A stretch of DNA of 64,000 nucleotides from the NCBI GenBank assembly GCA_019634795.1, contig JAHCAR010000005.1:1-64000 (forward strand). Reading direction: 5' to 3'. Within the stretch, counting starts at the first letter, position 1, and the number at the start of each line of letters is the position of its first letter. The notes below the pieces were generated by a model. The model ran no database searches. It was not told the DNA's origin and saw only the letters and a program-made list of their open reading frames with translations. The DNA is from Dokdonella sp. GTDB lineage: Bacteria > Pseudomonadota > Gammaproteobacteria > Xanthomonadales > Rhodanobacteraceae. A program made the translations under genes and the position numbers. Below are positions 7,997 to 16,843 of this stretch, piece by piece.

Positions 7997-10900
7997 ATGC
8001 GACTGACCACGATCAAGCTGTCGGGCTTCAAATCCTTCGTCGATCCGACCACGCTGCACCTGCCCACCAACATGTCGGCCGTCGTCGGCCCGAATGGCTG
8101 CGGCAAGTCCAACATCATCGACGCGATCCGCTGGGTCATGGGCGAGAGCGCTGCGAGCCGCCTGCGCGGCGACTCGCTGACCGACGTGATCTTCTCGGGC
8201 TCGAGCGCGCGCAAGCCGGTCGGGCAGGCGGTCGTCGAACTGATCTTCGACAATTCCGACGGCACGGTCACCGGCGAATACGCCCACTACAACGAGATCT
8301 CGGTCAAGCGCCTGGTCAGCCGCGACGGTCAGTCGCAGTACTTCCTCAACGGCACGCGTTGCCGGCGCCGCGATATCACCGACCTGTTCCTCGGCACCGG
8401 CCTCGGCCCACGCAGCTACTCGATCATCGAGCAGGGCATGATCAGCCAGATCATCGAATCGGATCCCGAGCAGCTGCGCGTCCATCTCGAGGAGGCCGCC
8501 GGCATCTCCCGCTACAAGGAACGGCGCAAGGAGACCGAGAGCCGGATCAAGTCGACCCGCGAAAATCTCGACCGGGTCAAGGACGTCCGCGACGAAGTCG
8601 ACAAGCAGCTCGAACACCTCAAGCGCCAGGCGCGGGCAGCCGAGCGCTGGCAGGGCTATCAGGCCGAGCACAAGCGCAAGGAGGCCGAGCTCAAGGCACT
8701 GACCCTGCGTGAAGCGCGCGCCGCGCTCGATTCGCAATCGGGCGCATTGCGCCAGGCGGAACTCGCGATCGAGCAGCAACTCGCCGAGCAACGCCAGCGC
8801 GAAGCGCAGATCGAAGCCGGTCGCGAGGCTCACGTGGCCGCCACCGAACACCTGAATTCGGTGCAGGGCGAGGTCTACAAGGTCGGTGCGGAGATCGCCC
8901 GCGTCGAGCAGCAGATCCAGCACAGCCGGGTCATGGCCGAACAGCTCGAACGTGCGCGACTGGAGACCGAGCGCGCGCATGCCGAACTGGCCGAACATAT
9001 CGCCGCGGACCTGGCCCAGGCCGAGTCCCTGCAGGCCACACTGAGCGATTCCGCGCCACAACGCGAGGCACTGCACGAGGCGGTCGAAAACGCCGCCGAA
9101 GTCCTGCGCGTGGCCGAAGCGAGCCTGGCCGAGTGGCAGGAACAGTGGGACGTTTATGCCAGGGCGAGCTCGGAGGCGGGGCAAGCTGCCGAGATCGAGC
9201 GAACCCGGCTCGACTATCTCGACCGCCAGTGCGTGGAGGCCGACCGACGGCGTGAAGCGCTCGAGGCGGAGAAAAAGGCGGCCGATCTCGGTGAGCTCGC
9301 GCGTGTGCTCGAGACCCTGGTCGGCGAACAGGACAAGCTGCGCGAAATGGTCGAGACGCTCGGCGGCGCCCTCGAATCGCGGCGCGAGGCTTTCGAGCAG
9401 ATCGTGGAAGCCGAGCGTCAGCAGCAGGCGCTGTTGAGCTCCAAGCGCAGCGAGCTCGAGAAATGCCGCGGCCGACACGCTTCGCTGGAAGCCCTGCAAC
9501 ATGCCGCCCTTGGCGAAGACGGCGGCGCCGCCCACGATTGGCTCGAGCGTCTCGGCATTGCCGATTCGCGCCGGCTCGGCGAAGTACTCGATGTCGACGC
9601 CGGCTGGGAACAGGCGGTCGAGACCGTGCTGCAAGGCTGGCTCGATGCGGTTCTGGTCGAATCGCCAGAGTCGCTGCAGGCCGAGCTGGGGACCCTGCAG
9701 GAAGCTGACCTGACCTTGCTGGCCGAAGCGGCCGGCGAAGATGCGCCAGCGGAATCGACGCTGGCGGCCCATGTACGCGGTCCACGGGTCATCCGCGCCA
9801 TGCTGGCGCGCGTGCATACCGCGGAATCGCTGGAACAGGCCCGCGACTCGGTCGCCGGCCTCGCCGAAGGACACTCGGTCATCACGACTACTGGCGAATG
9901 GCTGGGGCAGGGATTCGCACGGATCGCCCGGGCCCAGGGATCCCAGGTCGGGGTGCTCGCGCGCGAACGCGAAATCGTCGAGCTCGGCAACCGCATCGTC
10001 GACCTCGATGCGCAGATCGCCGAACTGGCGGCCCAGCTCGATGCCTCACGACTGGCCCGCGTCGATGCCGAGCGCAGTCGCGATGATGCACAGCGCGAGG
10101 CCCATGCGGGGCACCGCCGCCTGGCCGAGATCTCGGGTCAGCTGCAAAGCCAGCGCGGGCGCATGGACAGCGCCCAGGAACGCCTGCAGCGGGTCGATGC
10201 CGAACTGGGCGAGTTGATCGCAAAGCTCGACGCGGACCATGCCCAGATCCGCGAAGCCCGCGGTCGTCTCGACAAGGCCGTCGAGCGCATGGGCGAACTC
10301 GAGCAACAGCGCCAGCAGCTCGACGCCGGACGCCGCCAGCTGCTCGAATCGCGCGAGGAAGCCCGCATGAACGCGCGCGAGGCACGCGACATCGAACACC
10401 AGGCTGCACTCTCGATCGAATCCAAGCGCTCGGCGCTGACCTCGCTCGAGCAGTCCCTGCAGCGCATGCAGACCCAGCTCGCGCAGCTCGAGACCCGGCG
10501 GGCGGAGATCGCTGCCCAGCTCGAGTCGAGCGGGGATCCGCTGGCCGAACTCGAAGCCGAACGCCAGTCCTGCCTGAACCAGCGTCTGCTGGTCGATCGA
10601 CAACTGGTCGAAGCGCGCAAGCAGCTCGAGGAGCGCGATGCCGAGATGCGCAAGCACGAGGTCGAGCGCAATGCCATCGCCGAAGCCCTGACCGCACGCC
10701 GCGAAGCGCTGGCCGAACTCAGGCTCGGCGAGCAGGAACGGCGCCTGCAGGCGCAGAGCCTGGCCACGGCCATCGTCGAGGCCGGGTTCGAGGTCGAGGC
10801 GCTGTTCGCGGAACTGCCCGAGGAGATCGAAGCCGGGCAATGGCAGAAGGATCTCGAGGACCTCGAGCAGAAGATCCGGCGCCTCGAGCCGGTCAACCTG

Positions 10901-11500
10901 GCCGCCATCCAGGAATACGAAGAGCAGTCGCAACGCAAGGTCTATCTCGACTCGCAGCTGACCGATCTGAGCACCGCGCTGGAAACGCTCGAGGGCGCCA
11001 TCCGCAAGATCGACCGCGAAACGCGCCAGCGCTTCAAGGATACGTTCGATCGCGTCAACGCCGGCGTGCAGGAGCTGTTCCCGCGCCTGTTCGGCGGCGG
11101 CCAGGCCTACCTCGAGCTGACCGGCGACGACCTGCTCTCGACCGGCGTCTCGATCATGGCGCGCCCGCCGGGCAAGCGCGTGACCTCGATCTCGTTGTTG
11201 TCCGGCGGCGAAAAGGCGATGACTGCGGTGGCCCTGGTATTCTCGATCTTCCGCCTCAATCCGGCGCCGTTCTGCCTGCTCGACGAAGTCGATGCGCCAC
11301 TCGACGAAGCCAACGTCGGGCGATTCTCGGCCATGGTGACGGAGATGAGCCAGAACGTGCAGTTCATCTTCGTGACCCACAACAAGGCGACCATGGAGGC
11401 CGCGACCCAGCTCTGCGGCGTGACCATGCGCGAGCCGGGCGTTTCAAGGCTGGTTCAGGTGGATCTCGCCGAAGCGGCTAAACTGGCCGGAGCAGCCTGA
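7997..11500 (+). CDS. smc: Chromosome partition ATPase SMC
   Basis: 1167 residues, the usual length. Walker A GPNGCGKSNIIDAIRW is at 31-46; a long coiled coil rich in Glu, Arg, Ala, Gln runs to about 500; the hinge is centred near 510-620 (RLGEVLDVDAGWEQAVETVL); a second coiled coil follows; the C-terminal head has the ABC signature LSGGEKAMTAVALVF near 1068 and Walker B FCLLDEVDAPLDE near 1093. It forms ring dimers that entrap DNA and works with ScpA/ScpB, encoded 2 kb away on the other strand. A very long antisense open frame over the first half is a codon-bias shadow. Confidence 0.97.
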   Translation: MRLTTIKLSGFKSFVDPTTLHLPTNMSAVVGPNGCGKSNIIDAIRWVMGESAASRLRGDSLTDVIFSGSSARKPVGQAVVELIFDNSDGTVTGEYAHYNEISVKRLVSRDGQSQYFLNGTRCRRRDITDLFLGTGLGPRSYSIIEQGMISQIIESDPEQLRVHLEEAAGISRYKERRKETESRIKSTRENLDRVKDVRDEVDKQLEHLKRQARAAERWQGYQAEHKRKEAELKALTLREARAALDSQSGALRQAELAIEQQLAEQRQREAQIEAGREAHVAATEHLNSVQGEVYKVGAEIARVEQQIQHSRVMAEQLERARLETERAHAELAEHIAADLAQAESLQATLSDSAPQREALHEAVENAAEVLRVAEASLAEWQEQWDVYARASSEAGQAAEIERTRLDYLDRQCVEADRRREALEAEKKAADLGELARVLETLVGEQDKLREMVETLGGALESRREAFEQIVEAERQQQALLSSKRSELEKCRGRHASLEALQHAALGEDGGAAHDWLERLGIADSRRLGEVLDVDAGWEQAVETVLQGWLDAVLVESPESLQAELGTLQEADLTLLAEAAGEDAPAESTLAAHVRGPRVIRAMLARVHTAESLEQARDSVAGLAEGHSVITTTGEWLGQGFARIARAQGSQVGVLAREREIVELGNRIVDLDAQIAELAAQLDASRLARVDAERSRDDAQREAHAGHRRLAEISGQLQSQRGRMDSAQERLQRVDAELGELIAKLDADHAQIREARGRLDKAVERMGELEQQRQQLDAGRRQLLESREEARMNAREARDIEHQAALSIESKRSALTSLEQSLQRMQTQLAQLETRRAEIAAQLESSGDPLAELEAERQSCLNQRLLVDRQLVEARKQLEERDAEMRKHEVERNAIAEALTARREALAELRLGEQERRLQAQSLATAIVEAGFEVEALFAELPEEIEAGQWQKDLEDLEQKIRRLEPVNLAAIQEYEEQSQRKVYLDSQLTDLSTALETLEGAIRKIDRETRQRFKDTFDRVNAGVQELFPRLFGGGQAYLELTGDDLLSTGVSIMARPPGKRVTSISLLSGGEKAMTAVALVFSIFRLNPAPFCLLDEVDAPLDEANVGRFSAMVTEMSQNVQFIFVTHNKATMEAATQLCGVTMREPGVSRLVQVDLAEAAKLAGAA

Positions 11501-11516
11501 GGGCCTCGGAGTCAGC

Positions 11517-12293
11517 ATGGAGCAGCAAGCATTGGGCGCCACCGAAATGCGGGTCATCATTTTCTTTCTTGGCCTGATCGTTCTGGCCCTGATCTACTTC
11601 TTCGGGCGCCCGAAGAAGCCGGGGCAGGGCAAGCGCACCCTGTTCCCCAAGCGACCTGCAGAACGGGTCGAGCCGACACTGGGTGACGATCCCGCCGGCA
11701 CCGACGACGAATCGCCGGAACCGGGCGAACAGTTCAACCTGCTCGAGCCCGTCGACGGTGAAGCGGTGGAGCGCAAGGCCAAGGGCGGATCGGGCTCGAA
11801 GTCCCGACGCTCCGCGAAAGCGCCGGTCGGCGTTCGCCCGGAGGGTCCGATCGAACGCATAGTCACCCTGTATGTCTGCGCGCGCGACGGAATGACCCTG
11901 TCCGGCAGCGACCTCGTCGTCGCGGCGGAAAAGGCCGGACTCGAATTCGGCGATCGCGGCATCTTTCACCGTATGCTGGTCGGCAAGCCGGAGCTGGGAC
12001 CGATCTTCAGCATGGCGAACATGCTCAAGCCGGGTAATTTCGACATGTCGCGGATCGAGTCGCTCGAAACGACCGGGATTTCGCTGTTCATGACCCTGCC
12101 GGGTCCGTTGCCGGCGCTCGATGCCTGGGAGGCCATGCTGCCGACCGCGCAGCGACTCGCCGAGTTGCTCGATGCCAGCGTCCTCGACGAGAACCGCAGC
12201 GCACTCGGTCGCCAGGGTGTCGCCCATGTTCGCGATGAACTGCGGGCCTGGGACCGGCAACGCGAAAGCGGCCAGATCCGCGGCAACTGGTAA
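11517..12293 (+). CDS. zipA: Cell division protein ZipA
   Basis: 258 residues. An N-terminal membrane anchor (MRVIIFFLGLIVLALIYFF, about 11-29) precedes a variable linker rich in Pro, Glu, Lys, and a C-terminal FtsZ-binding domain from about 118 (PIERIVTLYVCARDGMTLSG ... LMPAQ-region replaced by SMANMLKPGNFD ... SLETTGISLFMTLPGP). ZipA tethers FtsZ to the membrane at the division site. The gene follows smc after 16 bases. In many gammaproteobacteria ligA (NAD-dependent DNA ligase) comes next; here the next gene is a phasin. Confidence 0.92.
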   Translation: MEQQALGATEMRVIIFFLGLIVLALIYFFGRPKKPGQGKRTLFPKRPAERVEPTLGDDPAGTDDESPEPGEQFNLLEPVDGEAVERKAKGGSGSKSRRSAKAPVGVRPEGPIERIVTLYVCARDGMTLSGSDLVVAAEKAGLEFGDRGIFHRMLVGKPELGPIFSMANMLKPGNFDMSRIESLETTGISLFMTLPGPLPALDAWEAMLPTAQRLAELLDASVLDENRSALGRQGVAHVRDELRAWDRQRESGQIRGNW

Positions 12294-12439
12294 GCCGCCG
12301 GTGGGCGGAGCGGCGTTCCCTCGCCGGTACCTGCGGCGCGCCATCGGTCGGCTGCCTGTAGTGTGAATGCTCGACAGCGAGCGGGGATGATGTGCCCATC
12401 GCCACTCGGTGGCGAATATTCCCCATCAGGAGACGCATC

Positions 12440-12838
12440 GTGAGCAAGCAGATCAAGGTGACGAAGCAGGCCAGGCCGGCTGCCAAGGTCAACGTCGACA
12501 AGGCCCGCAAAGTCTGGCTGGCCGGCCTCGGCGCATTTTCCATCGTGCAGAAGCAGGGCGCCGAGGTGTTCGAGAACATGGTCAGCGAAGGCAAGTCCTT
12601 CCAGACCCGCAGCGAAAAGCTTGCGCGCAAGGTTTCCGGAGAAATCAGGACCGTGGTCAGCAAGCGCATGAAGCCGGTCAAGGCTCGCCTGCAGAGCGTG
12701 CGCCGCGAAGCCGAAGCGCGGGTCGAGCAGGGCGTCGGTCGCGTTCTCTCCTACGCCGGCATCCCGTCCAAGGCCGATGTCGATGCCTTGATCTCGCGCG
12801 TCGACGCGCTGTCCAAGCAGTTGCGCGCAGCCAGGTAA
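12440..12838 (+). CDS. Phasin-family granule-associated protein (short)
   Basis: 132 residues from a GTG (12440) with AGGAG 7-8 bases upstream. The core VDKARKVWLAGLGAFSIVQKQG followed by a long amphipathic helix (QTRSEKLARKVSGEIRTVVSKR) and the end VDALISRVDALSKQLRAAR are typical of the PhaI/PhaF-type phasins. Phasins coat intracellular polymer or lipid granules. This copy has a short basic N-terminus and no Lys/Ala-rich tail, unlike the copy at 16103. It is transcribed towards the tetR gene and ends in a strong terminator. With no PHA synthase visible, and a fatty acyl reductase next door, it may coat wax ester or triacylglycerol droplets (inference). Confidence 0.85.
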   Translation: MSKQIKVTKQARPAAKVNVDKARKVWLAGLGAFSIVQKQGAEVFENMVSEGKSFQTRSEKLARKVSGEIRTVVSKRMKPVKARLQSVRREAEARVEQGVGRVLSYAGIPSKADVDALISRVDALSKQLRAAR

Positions 12839-12868
12839 GGTAACGCTTGTCTCCAGCGTGACCAGCCG

Positions 12869-12900
12869 GAACGGCCGCCTTGCGCGGCCGTTCTGCTTTT
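12869..12900 (+). terminator. Intrinsic terminator after the short phasin gene
   Basis: Perfect 10-bp stem GAACGGCCGC / GCGGCCGTTC with a 5-base loop, then TGCTTTT. It lies between the phasin (+) and the convergent tetR-type gene (-). Confidence 0.85.
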
Positions 12901-12913
12901 GGCGGCTCCTTTC

Positions 12914-13546
12914 CTAGCGCAGGTAGGCGGCGGCCAGGGTATTCAGGTGCAGACGTTCCGAGTCGCGCAGGAACGGCGCGATCAGCATCATGACCTGGTG
13001 GATGCCGCGACCGATGTCGAGCTGGCCGGATTCGTTCTTGCCATGCCGCACGGCATCGAAATTGAGCCAGAACGTAGCCACCAGGACGATGTTTTCGGCA
13101 GTCGCCCGGATCTCGTCGGCACTGGCGCGGAAGATGCCGGCCGCGGCCAGGCCGCGCATCACCGCAGCCGCGTTCTCAGAGGCGCGCTTGAGGATGCGGG
13201 CGAAGTGCAGGCGCAGCTTGCGGTTGCGCGAGAGGATATCGACCAGGTCGCGGTAGACGAACCGGTAGTCCCACATGCACTCGAAGATCAGGTGCAGTTG
13301 CAGCCAGACGTCCTCGAGGTTGGGCAGGCGGTCGTCCGGCGCGACCAGCGCTTCGTCGATGCGCTGTTCGTAGCGCGCGAACAGGTGCCCGATGATGTCG
13401 TCCTTGTTCCGGTAGTGGTAATACAGGTTGCCGGGACTGATGCCGAGCTCGTCGGCAATGTGATTGGTCGTGACGTTGGGCTCGCCCTGTTCATTGAACA
13501 TGGCCAGCGCCGTTTCGAGGATCAGCTCGCGGGTCTGACGCGCCAT
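12914..13546 (-). CDS. TetR/AcrR-family regulator of the lipid island
   Basis: 210 residues. The DNA-binding HTH is VTTNHIADELGISPGNLYYHYRNK (two parts, residues 24-48), a textbook TetR N-domain. The C-terminal domain is long and aromatic (LHLIFECMWDYRFVYRDL) and fits the TetR subgroup seen with lipid and granule genes. It lies 28 bases downstream of the acyl-CoA-binding protein gene in the same direction, so it probably shares its transcript. By position it likely controls the divergent acbP/reductase promoter region (13833-14020), with a fatty acyl-CoA or related molecule as ligand; both statements are inference. Confidence 0.88.
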   Translation of the reverse strand: MARQTRELILETALAMFNEQGEPNVTTNHIADELGISPGNLYYHYRNKDDIIGHLFARYEQRIDEALVAPDDRLPNLEDVWLQLHLIFECMWDYRFVYRDLVDILSRNRKLRLHFARILKRASENAAAVMRGLAAAGIFRASADEIRATAENIVLVATFWLNFDAVRHGKNESGQLDIGRGIHQVMMLIAPFLRDSERLHLNTLAAAYLR

Positions 13547-13574
13547 CGGGAATCCCCTGCGAGTGACGCGGCGG

Positions 13575-13832
13575 TCAGGCGCGCAGCTTGGCGACCAGGT
13601 CGATGTACTTCTGCATGGCCTCTTCCCGGGCCGTGCCCTTCAGCTTCGCCCAGGCTTCGTACTTGGCCGTGCCGACGAAATCGAAGAAGCCGGGCTTCGG
13701 ACCCGAGACGTCGCCGTCGGCGCCCTGCTTGTACAGTGCGTAGAGTTTGAGCAGGGTGTCGTTATCCGGGCGCTCCGGCAGTTTCTTGATGTCCTCCGCG
13801 GCTTTCTCGAAACTGGCTTGGAGTTTGGACAT
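13575..13832 (-). CDS. Acyl-CoA-binding protein (ACBP)
   Basis: 85 residues, a complete ACBP four-helix bundle. The signature YALYKQGADGDVSGPKPGFF followed by KYEAWAKLKGTAREEAMQKY is unmistakable. ACBPs bind long-chain acyl-CoA esters and shuttle them to enzymes. They are common in eukaryotes and patchy in bacteria. Here the gene is divergent from a fatty acyl-CoA reductase, 188 bases away, which suggests it delivers acyl-CoA to that enzyme. The tetR-type gene follows it. Confidence 0.93.
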   Translation of the reverse strand: MSKLQASFEKAAEDIKKLPERPDNDTLLKLYALYKQGADGDVSGPKPGFFDFVGTAKYEAWAKLKGTAREEAMQKYIDLVAKLRA

Positions 13833-14020
13833 GTCGTTCGGCCTGTTTGATCGCGCCCCCTGCGCCCGAACTTTCTATCATGCACCCCGTAGGCGGTCAA
13901 CGCGATCGGCTGCTCATGGAAACCCACACGGCGGACGTCTATGCTGTTCGCCGATGGCGCCGGACGGGATCGGCGCCGTCCTTTGTATCGGGCATCCTGA
14001 ATCTGGAAGGGAGTGGGGAA

Positions 14021-16015
14021 ATGACTTATTTCGTGACCGGCGCGACGGGCTTCATCGGTCGTCATCTTCTGGAGCGCCTGCTGCAGCGCAAGGGCAGGAT
14101 CTACTGCCTCGTGCGCAAGGAGTCGATGGCGAAGTTCGAGGCGTTGCGCGAACGACTCGGCGCGGACAAGGATCGCCTCGTCGCGATCACCGGCGACCTC
14201 GGCAAGCCGCGCCTCGGAGTGACTCCGGCGTCGCTGAGGAACATGGGCGGCAAGGTCACTCATTTCTTCCATCTCGCCGCCATCTACGATCTGTCCGCCG
14301 ACGAAGCGAGCCAGGTCACCGCGAATATCGATGGTACGCGTCATGCCATCCAGCTCGCCGAAGCACTCAAGGCCGGCTGCTTCCACCACACCAGTTCGAT
14401 CGCGGCCGCCGGCTTGTACCCGGGCGTGTTCCGCGAGGACATGTTCGACGAGGCGGAGGGGCTCGATAATCCGTATTTCCGCACCAAGCACGATTCGGAA
14501 GGCATCGTGCGCAAGGAGTGCAAGCGTCCGTTTCGCATCTATCGGCCCGGCATCGTCATCGGCAATTCGCAGAATGGCGAGATGGACAAGATCGACGGGC
14601 CGTATTACCTGTTTCCGCTGATCAAGCGCATGCGCGAACTGCTGCCGCCGTGGATGCCGGCGATCGGCCTCGAAGGCGGGCGCCTGAACCTGGTTCCGGT
14701 CGACTGGGTGGCCGCCGCGATGGATCACATCGCGCACGTGCCCAAGCTCGACAGCCAGTGCTTCCATCTGACCGATCCGGCACCGCGACGCATCGGTGAA
14801 GTCCTCAACATCTTCGCCCATGCCGGCCATGCGCCGAAGATGTCGATGCGCATCGATGCCCGCATGTTCGCGTTCATTCCGGGCGCAGTCCGCCAGGCCC
14901 TGTCGAGCCTGCCGCCGGTGCGCCGCATGATCCGCTCCTTCCTGACCGACTTCGGCATTCCCGCCGAAATCATGCGCTTCATCAACTATCCGACCCGTTT
15001 CGACATGCGCGAGACCGAGCGCGCCCTGCGCGGCTCGAAGATCAAGTTCCCGAAACTGCAGAACTACGCCTGGCGACTCTGGGATTACTGGGAGCGTCAT
15101 CTCGATCCGGCCCTGTTCGTCGATCACTCGCTGTCCGGCAAGGTGCGTCGCAAGGTGGTCGTGATCACCGGCGGATCCTCGGGCATCGGCAAGGCTGTGG
15201 CCCTCAAGGTGGCCGCGGCCGGGGCGAAGGTCGTGATCTGTGCGCGCGGCGAAGAAGAGCTGGCGGCGGCCAAGGTCGAGATCGAGGCGGCCGGGGGCAG
15301 CTGCCACACCTACAAGGTGGATCTGGCCGACCTGGCTTCCTGCGACGAGTTCATCAAGCAGGTGACCGCGGACCATGGCGGCGTGGAGATCCTCATCAAC
15401 AACGCCGGACGCTCGATCCGGCGTGCCATCGCCTCGAGCTACGATCGCTTCCATGATTTCGAGCGCACGATGCAGCTCAATTATTTCGGCTCGCTGCGCC
15501 TGATCCTCGGCTTCCTGCCGAAGATGACCGAGCGTCACCGCGGTCACATCATCAATATCTCGTCGATCGGCGTGCTGACCAACGCGCCGCGTTTTTCTGC
15601 CTATGTATCTTCGAAGGCTGCGCTCGATGCCTTCTCGCGCTGTGCGCAGGCGGAGTTTTCCGACCAGGGAATCAACTTCACCACGATCAACATGCCGCTG
15701 GTGAAGACACCGATGATCGCGCCGACGAAAATGTACGAATCGGTGCCGACCCTGAGTCCCGAGGAAGCCGCCGATCTCGTCGTCGGCGCGATCATCGAGC
15801 GCCCGGTTCGGGTGGCGACGCGGACCGGAATCTTTGCCCAGTTGTTCTATTCGGTTTCGCCGCGCGCCTACGAAATCGTCATGAACACGGCGTTCCGGTT
15901 GTTCCCCGATTCACCGGCGGCCAAGGGCATCAAGGGCGTGCGCCAGGAAGCCCAGCACGGGCCTTCGTCGGAGCAGGTCGCCTTCGCGGCCCTGATGCGC
16001 GGCGTGCACTGGTAA
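14021..16015 (+). CDS. Alcohol-forming fatty acyl-CoA reductase (two SDR domains)
   Basis: 664 residues from an ATG preceded by GGAAGGGAGTGGGGAA. Domain 1 (1-365) is an extended SDR of the fatty acyl-CoA reductase type: GATGFIG at 7-13, HTSSIAAAGLYPG and the Tyr/Lys pair in YFRTKHDSEG near 152/156. Domain 2 (375-664) is a classical SDR: TGGSSGIGKA near 382, NNAGRSIRRAI and YVSSKAALDAFSRCAQAE (Tyr near 527). From memory, length, domain order and long stretches match the Marinobacter aquaeolei enzyme that reduces acyl-CoA or acyl-ACP to fatty alcohol with NADPH, the entry step to wax esters. No alignment was run. Neighbouring ACBP, patatin and phasins support a lipid-storage role. No wax ester synthase (WS/DGAT) is in the window. 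Confidence 0.88.
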   Translation: MTYFVTGATGFIGRHLLERLLQRKGRIYCLVRKESMAKFEALRERLGADKDRLVAITGDLGKPRLGVTPASLRNMGGKVTHFFHLAAIYDLSADEASQVTANIDGTRHAIQLAEALKAGCFHHTSSIAAAGLYPGVFREDMFDEAEGLDNPYFRTKHDSEGIVRKECKRPFRIYRPGIVIGNSQNGEMDKIDGPYYLFPLIKRMRELLPPWMPAIGLEGGRLNLVPVDWVAAAMDHIAHVPKLDSQCFHLTDPAPRRIGEVLNIFAHAGHAPKMSMRIDARMFAFIPGAVRQALSSLPPVRRMIRSFLTDFGIPAEIMRFINYPTRFDMRETERALRGSKIKFPKLQNYAWRLWDYWERHLDPALFVDHSLSGKVRRKVVVITGGSSGIGKAVALKVAAAGAKVVICARGEEELAAAKVEIEAAGGSCHTYKVDLADLASCDEFIKQVTADHGGVEILINNAGRSIRRAIASSYDRFHDFERTMQLNYFGSLRLILGFLPKMTERHRGHIINISSIGVLTNAPRFSAYVSSKAALDAFSRCAQAEFSDQGINFTTINMPLVKTPMIAPTKMYESVPTLSPEEAADLVVGAIIERPVRVATRTGIFAQLFYSVSPRAYEIVMNTAFRLFPDSPAAKGIKGVRQEAQHGPSSEQVAFAALMRGVHW

Positions 16016-16044
16016 GGGCCAGCGCCAGGGGGTGTTCCAACAAG

Positions 16045-16077
16045 AAACCCGCGCCGTATCAGGCGCGGGTTTTTCTT
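16045..16077. terminator. Intrinsic terminator between the reductase and the large phasin
   Basis: Stem of 11 bp (AAACCCGCGCC / GGCGCGGGTTT) with loop GTATCA, followed by TTTCTT on the plus strand. The A-rich left flank lets it serve the convergent phasin gene as well. Confidence 0.85.
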
Positions 16078-16102
16078 CGCCATTGGCGAGTGCTGCAGCG
16101 GA

Positions 16103-16741
16103 CTACTTGCGGGAGGTCTTCTTGCCGGCCGAAGCCTTCTTTGCCGTAGTCTTGCGCGCAGCAGCGGGCTTGCGCTTGCTGCTGGCCTGATGCAGCTGGG
16201 CCGATTCGAGCTCGCGGGCGACGTCGGCAAGCTCATCCTTGACTCGCGACACCGAGCGGGTAGAGCCGCTCCGGCTACCCGAGGCCTTGGCCGCCGGCTT
16301 GCCGCCGGCCTTGGCATTGAGCTTGTGGACTTCGCGTGCGAGTTCCTCGACCCGCGCAGAGAGGCCCTTCAGTTCCTTCGCGCCCGGAATGCCGAGATGG
16401 TTGAGCGCGCGCGACACCCGCGACTCGAAAACCTTCTCGAGCTTGTCCCAGGTTTCCTGGCTGCGCTCCTTGACCTGTCCGACCGCGGCTTCGACCGCGC
16501 CACGTGCTTCCTCAGCCTTGCCTGCGGTCAGCTTGCGGGTCTTCTGCTCGAGCGAGACGCCCTCGCGGACCAGCGCCTCGAACAGGCGGGTGCCTTCGTC
16601 CTGGGCCTTGGCGAATGCACCCAGTCCGGCGAGCCAGATGTGCTGGGCGGATTCGACGATGCTCTTGCCGCCGGCGCGAGCTGCCGGCTTGCTTGCCGCG
16701 GGCGCGGCCTTGGATTTCAGCTTGGGCTTGGGCTTGGACAT
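16103..16741 (-). CDS. Phasin-family granule-associated protein with basic tails
   Basis: 212 residues. A Lys/Ala/Pro-rich N-terminus (1-25) leads to the phasin core ESAQHIWLAGLGAFAKAQDEG and VREGVSLEQKTRKL, a long helical region, then ESRVSRALNHLGIPGAKELK. The last 60 residues are Lys/Ala/Ser/Thr-rich like the histone-H1-like tail of PhaF, which binds DNA and helps distribute granules at division. It is the last gene of a minus-strand run PHA-system protein - patatin - phasin (102-base gap to the patatin stop). Two phasins flank the TetR/ACBP/reductase genes. Confidence 0.88.
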   Translation of the reverse strand: MSKPKPKLKSKAAPAASKPAARAGGKSIVESAQHIWLAGLGAFAKAQDEGTRLFEALVREGVSLEQKTRKLTAGKAEEARGAVEAAVGQVKERSQETWDKLEKVFESRVSRALNHLGIPGAKELKGLSARVEELAREVHKLNAKAGGKPAAKASGSRSGSTRSVSRVKDELADVARELESAQLHQASSKRKPAAARKTTAKKASAGKKTSRK

Positions 16742-16843
16742 GGCGTTTTCCTTCGATGAGTCGGTCGCGGATGCGCCCGAATGTTGAAAAGAATAGCTGG
16801 AACTCCTAGAGCATCTAGTCGATGCAGCAGGTCGGGTCGGCTA

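Noticed and set aside
7022-9874. 950-codon open frame antisense to smc
   Set aside because: Codon-bias shadow of the coiled-coil region; no domain, start site or ribosome-binding site, while smc on the other strand is certain.
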